Source: JASLDZ01 sp964242895 (GTDB lineage: Bacteria; Pseudomonadota; Alphaproteobacteria; Caulobacterales; Caulobacteraceae). From it: a DNA stretch of 12,393 nucleotides. The DNA lies in contig CAXTBN010000069.1 of the NCBI GenBank assembly GCA_964242895.1, forward strand, positions 1 to 12,393. The letters run 5' to 3'. Under the pieces are notes generated by a model that saw only the letters and a program-made list of their open reading frames with translations, ran no database searches and had not been told where the DNA came from. Below, piece after piece: positions 5,404-11,705 of this stretch. Made by a program: the position numbers and the translations under genes. Position 1 is the stretch's first letter. Each line of letters begins with the position of its first letter.

Positions 5404-6747
5404 GTGTTCGACAAGATCCTGATCGCCAACCGGGGCGAGATCGCGCTCCGGGTCATCCGCGCCTGTAAGGAGATGGGCGTCGCCACCGTCGCCGTGCACT
5501 CGGAGGCGGACAACGACGCCATGCACGTGCGCCTGGCCGACGAGAGCGTCTGCATCGGCCCCGCGCCCGCGGCGAAGAGCTACCTGAACATCCCCTCGAT
5601 CATCGCCGCCGCCGAGATCACGGGCGCGCAGGCGATCCACCCCGGCTACGGCTTCCTGAGCGAGAACGCGCGGTTCGCCGAGATCGTCGACGCCCACGGC
5701 ATGACCTTCATCGGCCCGCGCCCTGAGCACATCCGGGTGATGGGCGACAAGATTAGCGCCAAGGTGATGGTCAAGAGCGCCGGCATCCCCGTGGTGCCGG
5801 GCTCCGACGGCGCGGTGACGACGGTGGACGAGGCGTTCGAGGCGGCCAAGTCGATCGGCTTCCCCGTGCTGATCAAGGCGGCGGCGGGCGGCGGCGGGCG
5901 CGGCATGAAGCTCGCCATGACCGAAGACGACCTCGCCGAGGCCGTGCAGACCGCCAGCGCCGAGGCGGCCGCCGCGTTCGGCGACGGCGCGGTGTACATG
6001 GAGCGCTACCTCCAGAAGCCGCGGCACATCGAGCTGCAGGTCGTCGCCGACAGCCACGGCCACGTCCGCCACCTGGGCGAGCGCGACTGCTCGCTGCAGC
6101 GCCGCCACCAGAAGGTGCTGGAGGAGGCGCCGTCGCCCGCCCTGGACGCCGCCCAGCGCGCGAAGATCGGCGCCGTCGTGGTCGAGGCGATCCGCAAGAT
6201 CGGTTACCTCGGCGTCGGCACCATCGAGTTCCTGTACGAGGACGGCGAGTTCTTCTTCATCGAGATGAACACCCGCCTGCAGGTGGAGCATCCCGTCACC
6301 GAGGCCATCACCGGCGTGGACCTGGTGCGCGAGCAGATCCGCATCGCCGCCGGCCTGCCGCTCTCCTTCACCCAGGAAGACATCCACTTCGAAGGCTGGG
6401 CCATCGAATGCCGGATCAACGCGGAGAGCCCGCGCACCTTCACGCCCTCGCCGGGCACCATCACCGACTTCCACGCGCCGGGCGGCCTGGGCGTGCGGCT
6501 AGATAGCGCAATCTACAGCGGCTACCGCATCCCGCCCTACTACGACTCCCTGATCGGAAAGCTGATCGTCCACGGCCGCGACCGCGAGGAGGCGATCTGC
6601 CGTATGCGGCGCTGCCTGAACGAGATGGTCGTCGGCGGCATCGAGACCACCATCCCCCTGTTCCAGGACCTGCTGCAGCAGCCCGACATCCTGGCCGGCG
6701 ACTACGACATCCACTGGCTGGAGCGCTGGATCAAGGCGCAAGGCTGA
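5404..6747 (+). CDS. accC: Biotin carboxylase subunit of acetyl-CoA carboxylase
   Basis: 447 residues, against 449 in E. coli. Uses ATP and bicarbonate to carboxylate the biotin on AccB, the first half-reaction of acetyl-CoA carboxylase. The N-terminal domain starts 'FDKILIANRGEIALRVIRAC'. The central ATP-grasp domain has the glycine-rich nucleotide loop 'GGGGRGMK' (about 162-169), 'HIELQVVAD' and 'ERDCSLQRRHQKVLEEAPS'. The catalytic strip 'EMNTRLQVEHPVTE' begins near residue 287. The C-terminal domain contains 'AIECRINAE' and 'YYDSLIGKLIVHG'. All key residues are present, and the length excludes a fused propionyl- or pyruvate-carboxylase subunit. The GTG start at 5404 directly precedes the conserved N-terminus; the ribosome binding site is weak, so coupling to accB (10-bp gap) is likely. 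Confidence 0.99.
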   Translation: MFDKILIANRGEIALRVIRACKEMGVATVAVHSEADNDAMHVRLADESVCIGPAPAAKSYLNIPSIIAAAEITGAQAIHPGYGFLSENARFAEIVDAHGMTFIGPRPEHIRVMGDKISAKVMVKSAGIPVVPGSDGAVTTVDEAFEAAKSIGFPVLIKAAAGGGGRGMKLAMTEDDLAEAVQTASAEAAAAFGDGAVYMERYLQKPRHIELQVVADSHGHVRHLGERDCSLQRRHQKVLEEAPSPALDAAQRAKIGAVVVEAIRKIGYLGVGTIEFLYEDGEFFFIEMNTRLQVEHPVTEAITGVDLVREQIRIAAGLPLSFTQEDIHFEGWAIECRINAESPRTFTPSPGTITDFHAPGGLGVRLDSAIYSGYRIPPYYDSLIGKLIVHGRDREEAICRMRRCLNEMVVGGIETTIPLFQDLLQQPDILAGDYDIHWLERWIKAQG

Positions 6748-6752
6748 GCCGC

Positions 6753-6757
6753 GGGAG
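6753..6757 (+). promoter_or_regulatory. Shine-Dalgarno sequence supporting a CTG start of aat
   Basis: GGGAG lies six bases upstream of the CTG at 6764, the ideal distance. No comparable purine run is correctly placed for the downstream ATG at 6827. The last bases also form a GANTC site (GAGTC, 6755-6759). Confidence 0.55.
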
Positions 6758-6763
6758 TCGGCG

Positions 6764-7423
6764 CTGAACAGGCCGCCCTTCACCGCCGACGACCTCCTGA
6801 CCTGCTACCGCGCCGGCCTCTTCCCCATGGGCGAGACGCGCGACGACCCGAGCATGTACCTGGTCGACCCGGAAGTTCGCGGCGTGATCCCGCTGGGCGC
6901 CTTCCACGCGCCGCGCCGCCTGCAGCGCACCATTCGCGCCGAGACGTTCACCGTCACGGTCGACACCGCCTTCGACGCCGTCGTGGCCCTGTGCGCCGAG
7001 CCTGGGCCCGGCCGCGAGGAGACCTGGATCAACGCGCCCATACGCGCCCTCTACGGCGAGCTGCACCGCCGCCGTCGCGCGCACAGCGTGGAGTGCCGCG
7101 TCGACGGCGAGCTGGTGGGCGGCCTCTACGGCGTGTCGCTGGGCGGGGCCTTCTTCGGCGAGAGCATGTTCAGTCGCCGCACCGACGCCAGCAAGGTGGC
7201 GCTGGCGCACCTCGTCGCGCGGCTTCGCGTCGGCCGCTACCGCCTGCTCGACGCGCAGTTCCTCACCGATCACCTGGCGCGCTTCGGGGCCGTGGAGATC
7301 GGGCGCGTCGCCTATCACCGCAGGCTGCGCCCCGCGCTCGCGGCGCGGGCCGACTTCTACGCGTGGCCCGCGGCGGGGGTCTCGGGTGCGGCGGTCCTGC
7401 AGGCGATCAACCACAGGTCGTAG
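6764..7423 (+). CDS. aat: Leucyl/phenylalanyl-tRNA-protein transferase, probable CTG start
   Basis: Transfers Leu or Phe from charged tRNA to proteins with N-terminal Arg or Lys, marking them for ClpAP degradation (bacterial N-end rule). Family motifs: 'DLLTCYRAGLFPMGE', 'WVDP'-like 'YLVDPEVRGVIPL', 'TWINAPIRALYGELH', 'LVGGLYGVSLGGAFFGESMFS' followed by 'DASKVAL', and 'LLDAQFLTDHLARFGAVEIGR' with the catalytic Asp-Gln region. The first ATG in frame (6827) falls inside the conserved 'GLFPM' motif, so starting there would delete conserved N-terminal residues. Upstream in frame there is no ATG, GTG or TTG before the accC stop, but CTG at 6764 has GGGAG six bases before it and gives 219 residues beginning at the family's usual point. 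Last gene of the aroQ-accB-accC-aat run, 16 bp after accC. Its 3' end overlaps the convergent DUF2155 gene by 67 bp. Identity is secure; the start is inferred. Confidence 0.93.
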   Translation: MNRPPFTADDLLTCYRAGLFPMGETRDDPSMYLVDPEVRGVIPLGAFHAPRRLQRTIRAETFTVTVDTAFDAVVALCAEPGPGREETWINAPIRALYGELHRRRRAHSVECRVDGELVGGLYGVSLGGAFFGESMFSRRTDASKVALAHLVARLRVGRYRLLDAQFLTDHLARFGAVEIGRVAYHRRLRPALAARADFYAWPAAGVSGAAVLQAINHRS

Positions 7424-7983
7424 CCGGCGTGCTCGAAGGGATGGAGGCTCGGCGACGAGGCCGACATCCAGCCGCCGAACACCGGCTTGGGCGCGGGCGC
7501 GGCCTTGCCGGGCGGGGTGCGCGGCTGGCTGACCACGTCGAGGTGCGCCCAGCTGTCGGCGTCCGCTTCGTCTGAAGCGGTGGTCTCGCAGGCGTGCACC
7601 GTCAGCACGACGCCCTTGTAGCGCACGGGCTCGCCGACCTTGGCCTCGAAGCGGAAGGTCTCGGCGGTGATCTTGTCCACCCCTTGCAGGATGGCCGAGG
7701 CGAAGCGCGGGCGCTTCAGCGGTGGCGGAGGAGGCGGGGGCTGGTCGTCCTTGGCGTCGGCGCCGTCGTCGGTGTCGGCGACCACCGGAACATGCTCCAT
7801 GCGCGGAGGCGGTGCGGCCTCCTCGGGCGGCGGCGCGTCCGACGGCGGCGGGACGGCCACCACGGCCGGCGGGGCGTCGGGCGCGGGCGCGGCGGCAGGC
7901 GCGGAGGGCTGCACCTCCTGCGCCAGCGTCAGCCCGGCGCCGGCGAGCGCGACAACGGCGCCGAGGATCCAGGCGCGCGTCAC
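7357..7983 (-). CDS. Secreted DUF2155 family protein
   Basis: 208 residues from a GTG at 7981-7983. Residues 1-21 form a signal peptide ending 'LTLA' before Gln22, so the protein is exported to the periplasm. Residues 23-90 are a proline/alanine-rich, acidic low-complexity stretch, including a seven-proline run. The conserved domain is residues 92-196: 'FASAILQGVDKITAETF', 'VGEPVRYKGVVLTVHAC' and 'VFGGWMSASSPSLHPFEHAGYDLWLIAC', the pattern of the alphaproteobacterial DUF2155 family. C132 and C195 could form a disulfide. No biochemical function is established. It is the third gene of NDUFA12-mlaD-DUF2155; its GTG overlaps the mlaD stop by 4 bp (GTGA), implying coupled translation. The 3' end overlaps aat on the other strand by 67 bp. 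Confidence 0.9.
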   Translation of the reverse strand: MTRAWILGAVVALAGAGLTLAQEVQPSAPAAAPAPDAPPAVVAVPPPSDAPPPEEAAPPPRMEHVPVVADTDDGADAKDDQPPPPPPPLKRPRFASAILQGVDKITAETFRFEAKVGEPVRYKGVVLTVHACETTASDEADADSWAHLDVVSQPRTPPGKAAPAPKPVFGGWMSASSPSLHPFEHAGYDLWLIACRTAAPETPAAGHA

Positions 7984-8540
7984 GGGCCGGGCGCTCCGGG
8001 CGGAAGCGCCGCGGGGGCGCCGGACGCGGGGGCGGGGGCGGAGGCGGGGGCGGGGGCTGAGCCCGCGGCGGCGCCGCCCGGCTGAGCGCCGCCCTGCGGA
8101 CGGATGACCGAGTTGATCAGGCCGAACAGGTCCACCGCGCCCTGCACGTTCTGGAACTCCGCCCCCGGCTTCAAGTCGTCCGCCGCGCCGCCGGGCTGCA
8201 CCGACACGTACTGACCGCCCAGGAGCCCGTCGGAGGTGATCTTCACGCTGGAGTCGCTCGGCAGCTTCACGCCCGAGTCGAGCCGGAAGGTCGTGTCGGC
8301 CAGGAAGGTCTTGGGATCGAGGCGGATGGAGGCCACCTGGCCGACCTTCACGCCCGCCACGCGCACGTCCGCCCCCGTCGCCAGCCCGCCCACCGAGCCG
8401 AAGTGCGCGCGCAGGGGGTAGCCGCCGGCCCCCGCCTCCGCCAGGCGCGAGCCCATGGCGTAGGCCAGGAACACGCCGGCCACGCCGAGCACCACCGCGC
8501 CGGTGGCCGCCTCGGCCCAGGCGTTCGCGCTGCGCTTCAC
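7980..8540 (-). CDS. mlaD: MCE-domain lipid-transport protein, MlaD-like
   Basis: 186 residues; E. coli MlaD has 183. MlaD proteins are anchored in the inner membrane and form a periplasmic hexameric ring that passes phospholipids between the membranes for an MlaFEDB ABC transporter. The protein starts 'VKRSANAWAEAATG', has a membrane segment at about 11-31, and then the MCE domain: 'YPLRAHFGSVGGLATGADVRVAGVKVGQV', 'DSSVKITSDGLLGGQYVSV' and 'AVDLFGLINSVI'. The C-terminal 45 or so residues are an Ala/Pro/Gly-rich tail partly made by an 18-bp tandem repeat. The GTG at 8538-8540 overlaps the NDUFA12 stop as GTGA; the gene's own stop overlaps the next GTG the same way. No mlaE, mlaF or mlaB is visible, so it is separate from its expected ABC partners in this window. 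Confidence 0.92.
   Translation of the reverse strand: MKRSANAWAEAATGAVVLGVAGVFLAYAMGSRLAEAGAGGYPLRAHFGSVGGLATGADVRVAGVKVGQVASIRLDPKTFLADTTFRLDSGVKLPSDSSVKITSDGLLGGQYVSVQPGGAADDLKPGAEFQNVQGAVDLFGLINSVIRPQGGAQPGGAAAGSAPAPASAPAPASGAPAALPPGAPGP
8022..8057 (-). repeat. 18-bp tandem repeat, two copies, in the mlaD tail
   Basis: 8022-8039 and 8040-8057 are 18-bp copies differing at one base. On the coding strand they encode APAPAS twice in the disordered tail of the MlaD-like protein. Length change by slippage would stay in frame. Confidence 0.8.
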
Positions 8541-8947
8541 TCGCCGGGCGTCCAGGCCTGGTAGTCGCCCGGCGCGGAGGGCCGCTCGCCGCCGCGGGCG
8601 ATCGAGCCCTTCGGCCGCCACGCGTAGACCGTGCCCGTCAGGTTGGGCAGGTGATCCTTCTCCCACGCTCGCCGGCGCAGGGGCGCCACGGTCGGCGGCT
8701 CGTCGGTGAGGTAGTGCATCCAGGCGTGCCACTCGGGCGGGATCTTGGTGGGCTCGGCGTAGCCCTTGTAGATCACATAGCGGCGGCGGCGGCCCTTGTC
8801 GTAGCTCTCGCGGTCGGTCTTCGCCTGAAAGTAGCGGTTGCCGAACTCGTCCTCGCCGACCTTGGCGGAGGTGCGGCCTATGGTGAAGCGCGCGCCGAGC
8901 GTGGCGCCGTTCCACCAGGTGAAGATCTTCTCGAGCACGCGGGACAC
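8537..8947 (-). CDS. NADH:ubiquinone oxidoreductase NDUFA12-type accessory subunit
   Basis: 136 residues. NDUFA12 (B17.2) is a small accessory subunit or assembly factor of respiratory complex I, found in mitochondria and in alphaproteobacteria. Diagnostic pieces are 'IFTWWNGATLGARF' (about 8-21), 'KVGEDEFGNRYFQAK', 'RRRYVIYKGYAEPTKIPPEWHAWMHYLTDEPP' (split over residues about 54-85) and 'AWEKDHLPNLTGTVYAWRPKGS'. The start is a GTG (8945-8947); a second GTG three codons later (8938) would also leave the conserved domain intact. No good Shine-Dalgarno sequence is seen for either, and a strong inverted repeat lies only 6 bp upstream of the start. The stop overlaps the mlaD start by 4 bp. It heads a three-gene minus-strand unit, away from any nuo operon, as is usual for this subunit. 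Confidence 0.95.
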   Translation of the reverse strand: MSRVLEKIFTWWNGATLGARFTIGRTSAKVGEDEFGNRYFQAKTDRESYDKGRRRRYVIYKGYAEPTKIPPEWHAWMHYLTDEPPTVAPLRRRAWEKDHLPNLTGTVYAWRPKGSIARGGERPSAPGDYQAWTPGE

Positions 8948-8953
8948 CGGACG

Positions 8954-8990
8954 GGAGGGGCGGACCGGAACCTAGAGCAGCCGCCCCTCC
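8954..8990. promoter_or_regulatory. Perfect 10-bp inverted repeat between divergent genes
   Basis: GGAGGGGCGG (8954-8963) and CCGCCCCTCC (8981-8990) are exact reverse complements with a 17-base centre. They sit in the 97-bp spacer between NDUFA12 (start 8947) and the RNR-like gene (start 9045). It could be an operator for both, or a hairpin in the NDUFA12 leader that would cover its start region. The arms resemble those at 4325-4354. Confidence 0.55.
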
Positions 8991-9044
8991 GCTCCAAGGC
9001 CCGTGGACGTGGCGCGCGTGGGCGAGTCACGGGAAGCTCGTCCC

Positions 9045-11243
9045 ATGGTGACGCGCGCCCGCCCGTTCGCATCCCTCGCGGCCGCCCTGCGGTGGGCCGA
9101 GCCGGGCGACTCCGCGGCGCGGGCGCCCGTGGGCTGGCCCCCGTCGCAGGTGCGCGCCTGGCTGGCGTGGTCGGCGGCCGAGCCGGGCGCCGATCCTCGC
9201 CGGCCGCTGGGCGGCGGGCCGTGGGCGCGGGCCGCCCGCCTCGCCGCGTCCGAGCGGGCCGCCGCCGAGCTCGAGGCGACCCTGCTGCTCGGCCTGGCCG
9301 CCCCGGGCCGTCCTGGCGCGCCGGCCCCGGTGGCCGACCTCGCCACGCCGGAGGGTCGCGAGCGTCTGCACGCGCATTTGGCGCAGGCGTCGGCCGCGCG
9401 GCTGTCGGGCGCGGCCTCGTCCGTGTGCGCCGCGCTGGAGGCGGTGCGTGACGCGGTGGCGCGCTGTCAGGGAGACCCGGCCGCCTGCGCCGACCCGACC
9501 GCCAACCCCGCCCTGGCCCGCGCCGCCCGGGCCGCCCGCGCAGCCGGCGCGGACGAAGGCCTGATCCTCGACGCGATCCAGGGCGTCGCGCCCGTCTCGC
9601 CCGCCGCGGCCGCGGCGCCCGCCGTCCTAGTCGTCGCGGGCTCTTTGGAGGAGCCGGGCCTGCGCTCCGACCGGCTGGTGCGCACGCCCGATCCGGACAC
9701 GGCGCACCGCGCCGCCCGGGCCCTGGCCGGTCCCGACGTGACGCTGAACGCGGCCGCCTTCGTGAGCGCCGCGGGCGAGTTGGACGAGACGGGGCTGACC
9801 GCCCTGGCGCGCCTATGGACCGCTCACCTCGGCGAGGCGCCCGTGATCGCCCTGGCCGGCGTGTGGCCGGCGGTGGCCGCCCAGGGCCTCGCGCCCGCCT
9901 CGCAGGCGGGCGGAGAGGCGGCGGCCTGGATCGGCTGCCTCGTCGCCGAGGCGGCGGGCGTCCCGCCCGTGGTGCTCGACGACGCGGAGGCGGCGGCGCG
10001 GCTAGAGACGACCGCCGGCGCGGCGCCCTGGTCGGAGGTCGTGGTTCACGGCCCGGCCGGCGCCCCCGCCGTGCTTCCCGCCGCCCTCGCCGGCTTGGCG
10101 CGGCAGGGCGTCGCGCCTGACCGGGCGCTCACCGTGCTGCTGGGCGGTCGCGAGCCGCCCGTGTCCGGCCCGCTGAGCCGCGACGCGTTGAGGGCGCGCG
10201 GCTTCACCGCCCTGGAGCTCGCCGCGGTCGAGGCGGCCCTCCCGCACGCGCGGACCCTGGACGACATGCTCTCGCCGGAGACGCTGGGGGAGGGGTTCTG
10301 CCGCGACGTGCTGGGCGGCCTCGACGTGCCTTCCGCGCTCGGGCTGACGGGCGCCGCGCTCGCCGCCGCGGGCCGCGAGCTCTTGGGCGACCCGTCCGGC
10401 GCGGCCCTCGGCCCGGAAGCCGCCGCCCTGCTCGCACGCCCCTCGACGCAGGAGCGGATCGCCTTCGGGCGGTCGGCGGTCGGCCCGGCGGGCCTGTGCC
10501 TGCACGCCGTCCCGGTCGATCCGGCGACGGCGGTGTCGGAGCGCGAGGCGCTGCTGGCCGCCGTGGGCGCGACCTGGCTGGTGCGCGGGCCCGACACGCG
10601 CGCGTTGCCGCCGCTCCCGCCCGAGCCCGAGCTCCGCGCCGCCCCGCCGCCGCCCGGGCCCGAGCGCATCGTGGAGCGCGTGGTCGAGCGCGACCGCACG
10701 CGGCGCAAGCTGCCCGACCGCCGCAAGGGCTACATCCAGAAGGCGGCCGTCGGCGGCCACAAGGTCTACCTGCACACGGGCGAGTACGAGGACGGCGAGC
10801 TCGGCGAGATCTTCATCGACATGCACAAGGAGGGCGCCGCCTTCCGCAGCCTGATGAACAACTTCGCCATCGCGGTCAGCCTGGGCCTGCAGTACGGAGT
10901 GCCGCTGGACGAGTTCGTCGACGCGTTCGTCTACACGCGCTTCGAGCCCGCCGGGCCGGTGGCGGGCAACGACAGGGTGCGCTCCGCCACATCCATCCTC
11001 GACTACCTCTTCCGCGAATTGGGGGTCAGCTACCTGGGCCGCGACGACCTCGCGAGCGCACCCGACGCGCTCACGGCCGACGGCCTGGGCGGCGGTGTGG
11101 CGGACGAGACGGCGGCCAACGACGAGGAGGCCGTGCCCGCCAGCCGCTTCATCTCGCGTGGCTACAGCCGCGGCGCGGCGCCCGACAACCTGCTGGTGCT
11201 GCCGTTCCGGCGGGCGGGGCCCCATGACGCCGACGACGACTGA
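9045..11243 (+). CDS. Class II ribonucleotide reductase-like TSCPD-domain protein, probable pseudoenzyme
   Basis: 732 residues. The C-terminal part (about 553-670) is strongly like the end of B12-dependent ribonucleotide reductase NrdJ: 'RRKLPDRRKGYIQKA', 'VGGHKVYLHTGEYEDGELGEIFIDMHKEG', 'NNFAIAVSLGLQYGVPLDEFVDAF' and 'RFEPAGPV' (each split by a few residues). Earlier parts keep faint matches in the same order: 'LNAAAFVSAAGELDETG' to 'LARLWT' (234-259), 'RGFTALELAAVEAALP' from 385, and 'LGEGFCRDVLGG' around Cys419. I cannot find the Asn-x-Cys-x-Glu active-site motif, and the C-terminal redox cysteine pair is absent, so reductase activity is unlikely. The first 230 residues are Ala-rich, helical and unrecognised; 520-552 is a Pro-rich linker. 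ATG 9045 (GGGAAG nine bases upstream) is preferred to GTG 9003. Overlaps the next gene by 20 bp. The function may be regulatory or structural, which is inference. Confidence 0.85.
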   Translation: MVTRARPFASLAAALRWAEPGDSAARAPVGWPPSQVRAWLAWSAAEPGADPRRPLGGGPWARAARLAASERAAAELEATLLLGLAAPGRPGAPAPVADLATPEGRERLHAHLAQASAARLSGAASSVCAALEAVRDAVARCQGDPAACADPTANPALARAARAARAAGADEGLILDAIQGVAPVSPAAAAAPAVLVVAGSLEEPGLRSDRLVRTPDPDTAHRAARALAGPDVTLNAAAFVSAAGELDETGLTALARLWTAHLGEAPVIALAGVWPAVAAQGLAPASQAGGEAAAWIGCLVAEAAGVPPVVLDDAEAAARLETTAGAAPWSEVVVHGPAGAPAVLPAALAGLARQGVAPDRALTVLLGGREPPVSGPLSRDALRARGFTALELAAVEAALPHARTLDDMLSPETLGEGFCRDVLGGLDVPSALGLTGAALAAAGRELLGDPSGAALGPEAAALLARPSTQERIAFGRSAVGPAGLCLHAVPVDPATAVSEREALLAAVGATWLVRGPDTRALPPLPPEPELRAAPPPPGPERIVERVVERDRTRRKLPDRRKGYIQKAAVGGHKVYLHTGEYEDGELGEIFIDMHKEGAAFRSLMNNFAIAVSLGLQYGVPLDEFVDAFVYTRFEPAGPVAGNDRVRSATSILDYLFRELGVSYLGRDDLASAPDALTADGLGGGVADETAANDEEAVPASRFISRGYSRGAAPDNLLVLPFRRAGPHDADDD

Positions 11244-11664
11244 GGCCTCGCCGCTGTCGATGGCCGAGGTCGGCGGGGCGGTCGCGCTCTGGCGCGCCTG
11301 CGGGCTGACGCGGCCCTGGAACGACCCGACCGCCGACGCGCGGCTCGCCCTGGAGAGCCCCGGCTCGACGATCCTGGCGCTGCGCACCCCCGCCGGTCAG
11401 GTGGTCGCCACCGTCATGGTCGGCTTCGACGGGCATCGCGCCTGGGCCTACTACGTGGCCGTCCATCCCGGGCTTCGGCGCGCGGGTCTCGGGCGCGCGC
11501 TGATGAGGGCCGCCGAGGACTGGGCGGCGGCGCACGGCGCGGCCAAGATCGAGCTGATGGTGCGGCGGGAGAACGCCCCCGCCCTCGGTTTCTACGCGGC
11601 GGCCGGCTACGCCGTCGAACCGGTCGAAGTGCTGAGCCGTCGGCTGGACGGACGCCGGTCCTGA
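11224..11664 (+). CDS. ypeA: GNAT acetyltransferase, YpeA-like
   Basis: 146 residues. GNAT enzymes move an acetyl group from acetyl-CoA to an amine. The early 'RACGLTRPWNDP' segment, then 'VVATVMVGFDGHRAWAYYVAVHP', is the signature of the YpeA branch. The acetyl-CoA pyrophosphate-binding loop 'RRAGLGRAL' starts at Arg85. The C-terminal half has 'AAKIELMVRRENAPALGFYAAAGY' (broken by a few residues), the usual fourth motif, and ends 'VEVLSRRLDG'. The natural substrate of YpeA is not settled. The ATG at 11224 lies inside the end of the RNR-like gene (20-bp overlap, different frame), suggesting coupled translation; homologues begin at about this point. It is 41 bp upstream of thiG, but nothing in its sequence links it to thiamine. 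Confidence 0.92.
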   Translation: MTPTTTEASPLSMAEVGGAVALWRACGLTRPWNDPTADARLALESPGSTILALRTPAGQVVATVMVGFDGHRAWAYYVAVHPGLRRAGLGRALMRAAEDWAAAHGAAKIELMVRRENAPALGFYAAAGYAVEPVEVLSRRLDGRRS

Positions 11665-11669
11665 TCGGC

Positions 11670-11685
11670 CTCCCCCTGCGGGGAG
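11670..11685 (+). repeat. Short hairpin between ypeA-like gene and thiG
   Basis: CTCCCC (11670-11675), loop CTGC, GGGGAG (11680-11685) is a perfect 6-bp stem followed by AGCGGG. The core and trailing bases resemble one unit of the repeat pair at 481-586. There is no T-run, so termination is not supported. It lies 20 bp upstream of the thiG start. Confidence 0.55.
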
Positions 11686-11705
11686 AGCGGGCGTAGAGGG
11701 AGAGC

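Noticed and set aside
9003..9044. GTG at 9003 as start of the RNR-like gene
   Set aside because: It adds 14 residues without a good ribosome binding site. ATG 9045 has GGGAAG at a suitable distance. The GTG cannot be fully excluded.
10002..11387. 461-codon open frame antisense to the RNR-like gene
   Set aside because: Composition is Arg/Gly/Ala-rich with no motif, and the plus-strand frame encodes a clear NrdJ-type C-terminal domain.
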